Source of the DNA: Nemertoderma westbladi
Lineage: Eukaryota > Xenacoelomorpha > Nemertodermatida > Nemertodermatidae
DNA: 34,003 nucleotides
Direction of reading: 5' to 3'
NCBI GenBank assembly: GCA_032718475.1
Contig: JAUCBJ010006936.1
Span: 1 to 34,003, forward strand
The notes beneath the pieces are model-generated. The model did no database searches, was not told the origin of the DNA, and was given only the letters and a program-made list of their open reading frames with translations. How positions within the stretch are numbered: the first letter of the stretch is position 1; the number at the start of each line of letters is the position of its first letter. Shown here in pieces: positions 29,463-34,003 of this stretch. A program made the translations under genes and the position numbers.

Positions 29463-29690
29463 GTGGGTTGGGAGCTTACAGGGCAACAAGGCTTACATAT
29501 TATATTAATGTGGGATTTGACCAGATTGGACGTGGTTTATGGGCGATTAAATCGAAGGTCGCAAAACGTGGAAGAGGAAGAACAATCACTAATGGAAGTC
29601 AAAAATGTAAATTCGCTAGGATTTCTCCATCTCCCTATTCAGACGTTAAATACATTTACCTATTCCGCAGTTAATGTGACAGTTAATTAA
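29463..29690 (+). CDS. possible orphan 3'-terminal exon, function unknown
   Basis: A well-formed acceptor (TCATTGTCATTGTTCATTGCAG, ending 29462) is followed by an open frame: GWELTGQQGLHIILMWDLTR, then LDVVYGRLNRRSQNVEEEEQ, SLMEVKNVNSLGFLHLPIQT and LNTFTYSAVNVTVN, ending at TAA. The composition looks more protein-like than other open stretches nearby (balanced charge, an acidic EEEE patch, no AT-driven runs). I recognise no family. No upstream partner exon is evident in 26-29 kb, so the exon could belong to a gene with long introns, to a transposon, or to chance. The first two bases (TG) would complete a split codon. Confidence 0.25.
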   Translation: MGWELTGQQGLHIILMWDLTRLDVVYGRLNRRSQNVEEEEQSLMEVKNVNSLGFLHLPIQTLNTFTYSAVNVTVN

Positions 29691-29816
29691 TTATTCATTT
29701 GTGTGCTTGTTCTAGATCCCTGTCCATTCTTTGCTTATTGTTCCATGCACGTGCATATAGGTCCATTCGATTTATATTCTTTTGTTGAATGTAATTGCAT
29801 TTTTAATTTGAATACT

Positions 29817-30068
29817 TAGGCCTTCCACACACTAGAGATGCGAGATGAAAAACGTACACAAGCAAGATGCAAAAAAGACATCCCCGATGTTCTATTTTTG
29901 CATCTTGCAACTCGAATTATAGAATACATGGTAGACTATGGGCGGCCGTACACTAGAGATGCATGATAAATTCTTTGAAATATACATTAAAATAAATAAA
30001 TAACATAAAAGCTATCAAAATATAAAATAAAATGCGGTATCTTGCATCTCTAGTGTGCGGCGGGCCTA
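29817..30068. mobile_element. inverted-repeat miniature element built from CTAGAGATGC modules
   Basis: The left end TAGGCCTTCCACACACTAGA-GATGC and the right end GCATCTCTAGTGTGCGGCGG-GCCTA are inverted copies. A third, internal copy (GGGCGGCCGTACACTAGAGA-TGCATGATA) starts at 29940. A hairpin, GCAAGATGCAAAAAAGACA with TGTTCTATTTTTGCATCTTG-C, lies at 29862-29908. I cannot find a target duplication, so the superfamily is unknown. Confidence 0.65.
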
Positions 30069-30757
30069 AAGGTTAAATGTGCTGATACTCTATATATAGA
30101 CTGCGCAAGCAACTTGTCCAATAGGGGGTGGACTGAACTGACTATATCCTATCTACTTGCTCGAATGTAGATTCAGGTTATAAATAATATAAAATAGAAA
30201 TAAATTTATCCTAGATTCAGGTGTTTAGTTTACCGGATTTACCTTACGTCAGTGTGGCTCTGCTGCCTGCATATCAGCCGCTAGGTAAGTCTCATTTATA
30301 TTTGACTGATTTCAGTGGATCAATTATACTGCCTGATTACAAAGGATTGCTTCCCACATGTTTTCCGTCACCACATTAAATAACCTGGTAAAATCAGTGC
30401 ACTAAATATAAATGAGAATTAATTAGATAATAACATATAAATTAATTATATGGAATGTTCCGATTTTTTACAATAAATTAGCCAAATAGTACAGTAAAAT
30501 AAATAATGTAAATTAAAATCCATAATTGAATACACTATGCATGAGAAAACATGAGATATAAGAAAATAACTTTTTAGCTAATTTCTGAACTAAATGCTAA
30601 ACTAAATTTAAAACAAAAACCTAAAATACTGAACTAAATGAAACGAAACTAAATGAAAATTTAAATTTATACTGTGTATACTGTAACAACAAATAAGTAA
30701 TAAATTCTGTAATGGGTCAATGTGAAGTAATTAAAACAATAGTAAAGGGAATGAATG
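30069..30757. other. intergenic AT-rich sequence, no feature
   Basis: AT-rich DNA with recurring AACTAAA(T) words near 30580-30655. No coding or structural feature is supported. Confidence 0.45.
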
Positions 30758-30934
30758 AGGTTCCATGAACATTTACAACAGTGGACCTTCGGGTACTGCC
30801 CAATTGATGAAACAGAGAGACACCTCAAAGCAAGAATCTGTGAACACTTTGGGGTTCTCACTTCAACAGGAAAAGCATCAGCCTCCCCGAAACACTCCAC
30901 TGTACGAGAACACGTCCTAGACGAGGTAGTATAA
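30758..30934 (+). pseudogene. GIY-YIG-type endonuclease fragment of a retroelement (Penelope-like)
   Basis: A 58-codon frame ending in TAA reads RFHEHLQQWTFGYCPIDETE then RHLKARICEHFGVLTSTGKA and SASPKHSTVREHVLDEVV. The order G-x-T-x-R-H-L-x-x-R-I-x-E-H, a spacer with TGK, and then H-S-x-V/I-R-E/D-H is typical of the C-terminal half of GIY-YIG nuclease domains attached to Penelope-like and some other retroelements. The GIY and YIG strands themselves and the reverse transcriptase are absent, so this is a dead fragment. The first residue is arbitrary. A host SLX1-like gene is less likely because no neighbouring exons exist. Confidence 0.5.
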
Positions 30935-31375
30935 TTATTACGACCTAGTAATTAAAGAAAGTCTCATTATCTCCCGCGCCGCCACACAGACACACCGTAC
31001 TCTACACAGCAAATAAATGTTCACGGAACTTCATTCCATTTACTAATACTATAGCTACTACACATTGGCCCGCCCTATCTACTAATTGTATTAATTAATT
31101 ATCACGTGTTACATTATATAGACGTATCAATTTAGTTGTCTGATTTCATTGATTTTAATGTGCACTCACAAGTTTACTTAGTTCAGTATAATGTGATGTA
31201 AATGGCTCTTTATTATCTTAGGCCTATAGTATTGTTTTTCACATATTTTGCAGTATTTTCAATTTCTGATTTTAATTTAAACATGTAGTAACTATTTAAT
31301 GTAGTATTTGATTGATGATGATTTATTTTAATAAATATGAACGTTCCATATAATTAACTAACTAAATAACAATGG
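30935..31375. other. intergenic AT-rich sequence, no feature
   Basis: No coding sequence, repeat unit or RNA gene seen. Confidence 0.45.
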
Positions 31376-31930
31376 GGGCGATATACAAAAAAAGTGGCCA
31401 AACCAGAGTCATTTTTTGGGAAAAAATAAAGTTTCTCAAAACCCAACATATGATATATATTCTGAAAGCTCAGAGTCCGTAGAAGTCAATGCGAGTATTG
31501 GCCGACCTTAAATATGATCTGTAAAAAACATATACTATGTAATGAGAGCCTGTTTACAGGCGGTTATAGGTGGGGGGACGTTTTATGGTACGACTGACAC
31601 TGCCAAAAACACATTATAAATGATGCGTGACGACATTATACATCAAATGAAAGCATTTTTAAGGAGGATTTCAGAACTGTTATTGTTTTACCGAGGTACC
31701 AATTATATTTGCGATTCCATCAGCTTTAACGTTGGTTACAGGAGGGGACAGTTTATGGTTTTCCCTCCCGATCTGAAGCTCTTGAAACCCACATATCTTC
31801 AAAAGTTTTTGATGAATTTGTATAATTGTTTTTGTTATATTGCTCCTATGTCAATTTTTTTTATCGCTGTTGTTATAATAATTTTTCTACGATATCGTTA
31901 TCGTTACCTTCTCGGAGTTAATAAGTAATA
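31376..31930. repeat. possible dispersed repeat with internal duplication
   Basis: TTTACAGGCGG...GGGGGGACGTTTTATGGT (31552-31590) and GGTTACAGGAGGGGACAGTT-TATGGTTTTCC (31734-31763) are similar and about 180 bp apart. GACACTGCCAAAAACACATTATA faintly recalls 3990-4015. The overlapping 102-codon open stretch ends in an Ile/Tyr-rich low-complexity tail and is not a convincing gene. Confidence 0.35.
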
Positions 31931-32516
31931 CATACCCTCTACTACAATATCAGTGTATCACTCCAACGCATATCCTTCTGTTGTCACTGTTCTATGGCTG
32001 TTACACGCCTATAATGTTTGATTATTCGCACTGCATACAATGGTAAAGTGATACACAGCCTAGTAATTAACATTATTCTGTCATATTATCTGATCCCTCA
32101 TTGATTGATGAGTTCCCGAAGTTGACTGCTAACTCAGTTTGTTTCTAAGACAACCAGTGTTCTGTCATTATTATACCCTCCATCAACTGTCACTGTATCC
32201 TAATGAGCACTGAGTGGGGTCAATGTGGATATAACACCTGTGATTGAAATAGAGTACACCAGAGGCAAAATTATCGCAGAGTGATTATCAAAACCTGAGA
32301 AAATCAGTTGACCTACTGTAAGTTTGCTTTTCTTTCGGCTATTTTTATGCATTATTTATATTTTACGTCAACTTCTCATATGGCTCAATGTTTTGATAGT
32401 TAGTTAGTAATAATCCTGTGATATTAATATATACAAGCATAGCATAGAATTTAACAGTGGCGGGAAATTTAAAACCTTCAGGTATATGTGTTTCGTGCTG
32501 TTCAGTTAACGGTTGT
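31931..32516. other. intergenic AT-rich sequence, no feature
   Basis: I see nothing supportable in this stretch. Confidence 0.45.
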
Positions 32517-33057
32517 ATTGATTGATTGATTGATTTTATTTTATTCCAAATAATAATAATAATAATTGTATAACAGAAATGTAACAGCACAAACATGTAC
32601 ATTAAGTTTATTGTATTTAAAATTATTATTATTTTAGATAGATTAAATATATGGTTTATATCACTAGCAAGGCGGAAAAGAAATACAAAGATTAAAATAT
32701 TCATTATTGTGTTGAAACTGAAAGATTACGAACAAAACGAAAATTGCGAAAAAAAACGAACTAAGTGAAAATGGATTTGTTAAAAATACATTAAATTATT
32801 ATTATCAGTTTATATTATGTTATCTGATCGAAAATATGTTTTTTCAGCTTTTTTACATAGATCGGAAATGATTTTATTTTTATGTTCCTAATAGATGAAT
32901 CCAAGTTGTTCCAAAGATATGGGCCCTGAAATTTTAGAGTTTGATGAGATACTTGCAGTCTTATTGATGGTAGGTGAAAATTACCCGAGGAAGCTGAACG
33001 TGTGTTATAAGAATGTAGCCTGCTGTAGAAGTTGAAGTTCTTATAAATCTCTCTCTC
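32517..33057 (-). mobile_element. non-LTR retrotransposon (CR1/L2-like) 3' end with (TCAA)n tail
   Basis: The minus strand gives an 81-codon frame (33057-32815): YKNFNFYSRLHSYNTRSASS, then GNFHLPSIRLQVSHQTLKFQ, GPYLWNNLDSSIRNIKIKSF and PIYVKKLKKHIFDQIT-stop. The pattern Y-N-T-R-S/x-A/G, then G-x-x-L/W-N-x-L-x-x-x-I-R, then F-x-x-x-L-K-K is the classic C-terminus of CR1/L2/jockey-type LINE ORF2. A 3' UTR of about 280 bases follows and ends in TCAATCAATCAATCAA (seen as TTGATTGATTGATTGA at 32518-32533 on +). The frame is closed upstream by a stop at 33058-33060, with coding-like peptide continuing in another frame, so the copy is 5'-truncated or frameshifted. Confidence 0.85.
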
Positions 33058-33134
33058 TTATAAATAATGCATGTTTAATTCAACCCTTTCTCTACTTCCT
33101 ATTCCTTATTGTACCGCTGTGAATATTACTAGTA

Positions 33135-33424
33135 ATACATACATACATACATACATACATACATACATACATACATAGCATACATACATCACATACATAC
33201 ATACATACATACATACATACATACATACATACATACATACATACATCATAACATACATACATACATACATACATACATACATACATACATACATACATAC
33301 ATACATACATACATACATACATACATACATACATACATACATACATACATACATACATACATACACACATACATACATACATACATACATACATACATAC
33401 ATACATACATACATACATACTACT
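33135..33424. repeat. (TACA)n microsatellite, about 290 bp
   Basis: Roughly seventy TACA units with a few interruptions (AGCATACATACATCACATAC near 33177, CATAACATAC near 33246, ACACAC near 33364). It explains the periodic MYVC reading frames on the minus strand. Confidence 0.97.
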
Positions 33425-33948
33425 GTACAAATAATACTATTACTATTGTATGCATGATCGTCTCTATGCACTGATGGTACACCTCCTCTGGAAGTGAATA
33501 AGAAACAAAGTCTCCTAAATAACTTGGTCCTAAATGTTCAAATAAATTTTAATTATTGAATTTCTCAAATGTATAATAACAGAGAAATAAAAATTAAAGG
33601 AAACCTTTAAAAAAATAAACGTCTCGTCCAAAAATGTGTTTTAATATTATGTTTTATTGTTATTTAGTCAAAAAAAAAATATTAATTATTCAAATTATTC
33701 AAATTATTATTTTTTTTTATTTTTATTATTATTATTATTTTTATTTTATTTATTCTTATTTTTTCTTTATTTAGTTGAAATATTAGAAAAATGGTAAATT
33801 ATATTTGAATTATTGCACTTCTTAAGGGAATTAATTCATATTACTCCAAGTTCTTTGTTAATCAATTACCTACCCGGGTGGGAGTACTTGTCTCCCAAAG
33901 GGATGTGATCATGTATAATATAAAGCTATGCCTTCCTTATTGGGATGG
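33425..33948. other. AT-rich low-complexity sequence, no feature
   Basis: It contains A- and (TTA)n/(ATT)n-rich simple sequence at 33660-33780 and no gene. Confidence 0.6.
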
Positions 33949-34003
33949 GAGTACTCTGCGTTGATACCACTGCTTAAAGCAGTGGTATCAACGCAGAGTA
34001 CTC
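33949..34003. other. synthetic: head-to-head SMART/ISPCR amplification adapters (contamination)
   Basis: Positions 33977-34002 begin AAGCAGTGGTATCAACGCAG and continue AGTACT, which is the SMART/ISPCR primer used in cDNA and low-input genomic amplification kits. Positions 33950-33975 are its exact reverse complement, with one A between. Including the outer G/C pair, the 27-bp arms match perfectly. This is not biological sequence, and it marks an artificial end or chimeric join of the contig. Confidence 0.97.

Noticed and set aside
31620-31928. 102-codon open stretch on +
   Set aside because: It lies in a probable dispersed repeat and ends in low-complexity Ile/Tyr/Arg.
33092-33471. MYVCMYVC-type reading frames on the minus strand
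   Set aside because: They are translations of the (TACA)n microsatellite.

Overview
This window looks like nuclear DNA from an invertebrate animal. It is AT-rich, its genes are split by GT-AG introns, and it is full of tRNA-derived SINEs, hAT-type miniature elements, non-LTR retrotransposon remains and minisatellites. No genus can be named from the sequence. The last 55 bases are not genomic: they are a head-to-head pair of the SMART/ISPCR amplification adapter. The assembly was therefore probably built from PCR-amplified, low-input DNA, and the true locus stops near 33948.

Two host genes can be read with confidence. (1) Positions 735-3537 (+) hold the last five visible coding exons of an SLC45-family sugar/H+ transporter. 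They cover the central loop and the C-terminal membrane half (313 residues), and the N-terminal half lies upstream of the window. (2) Positions 16196-6818 (-) hold an NFX1 orthologue in three large coding exons. These carry a RING-type finger, about nine NF-X1 zinc-finger modules and an R3H domain. All exon phases match and give an 875-residue frame. The NFX1 exons are strikingly GC-rich compared with their AT-rich introns.

The two genes converge on an intergenic stretch (3543-5540) followed by a 33-bp minisatellite of about 39 copies (5540-6845). The array abuts the R3H exon and appears to supply the NFX1 stop codon. A second minisatellite (34-bp unit, about 22 copies, with a 200-bp higher-order duplication) fills the last SLC45 intron, and each unit repeats the sequence of the exon's 5' splice site. 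The NFX1 introns hold a decayed LINE, two hAT-type non-autonomous elements with recognisable 8-bp target duplications, and several SINEs.

From 16.2 to 19.2 kb lies the probable NFX1 promoter, followed by DNA dense in self-complementary words (TAGGCCTA, ACCGGT, GTAC). From 19.2 kb to the end I find no confident host gene. That half contains small tandem repeats, long poly-G tracts, a tRNA-like element with inverted arms, a Penelope-like GIY-YIG fragment, the 3' end of a LINE, a large (TACA)n microsatellite, and one possible orphan 3' exon at 29463-29690.
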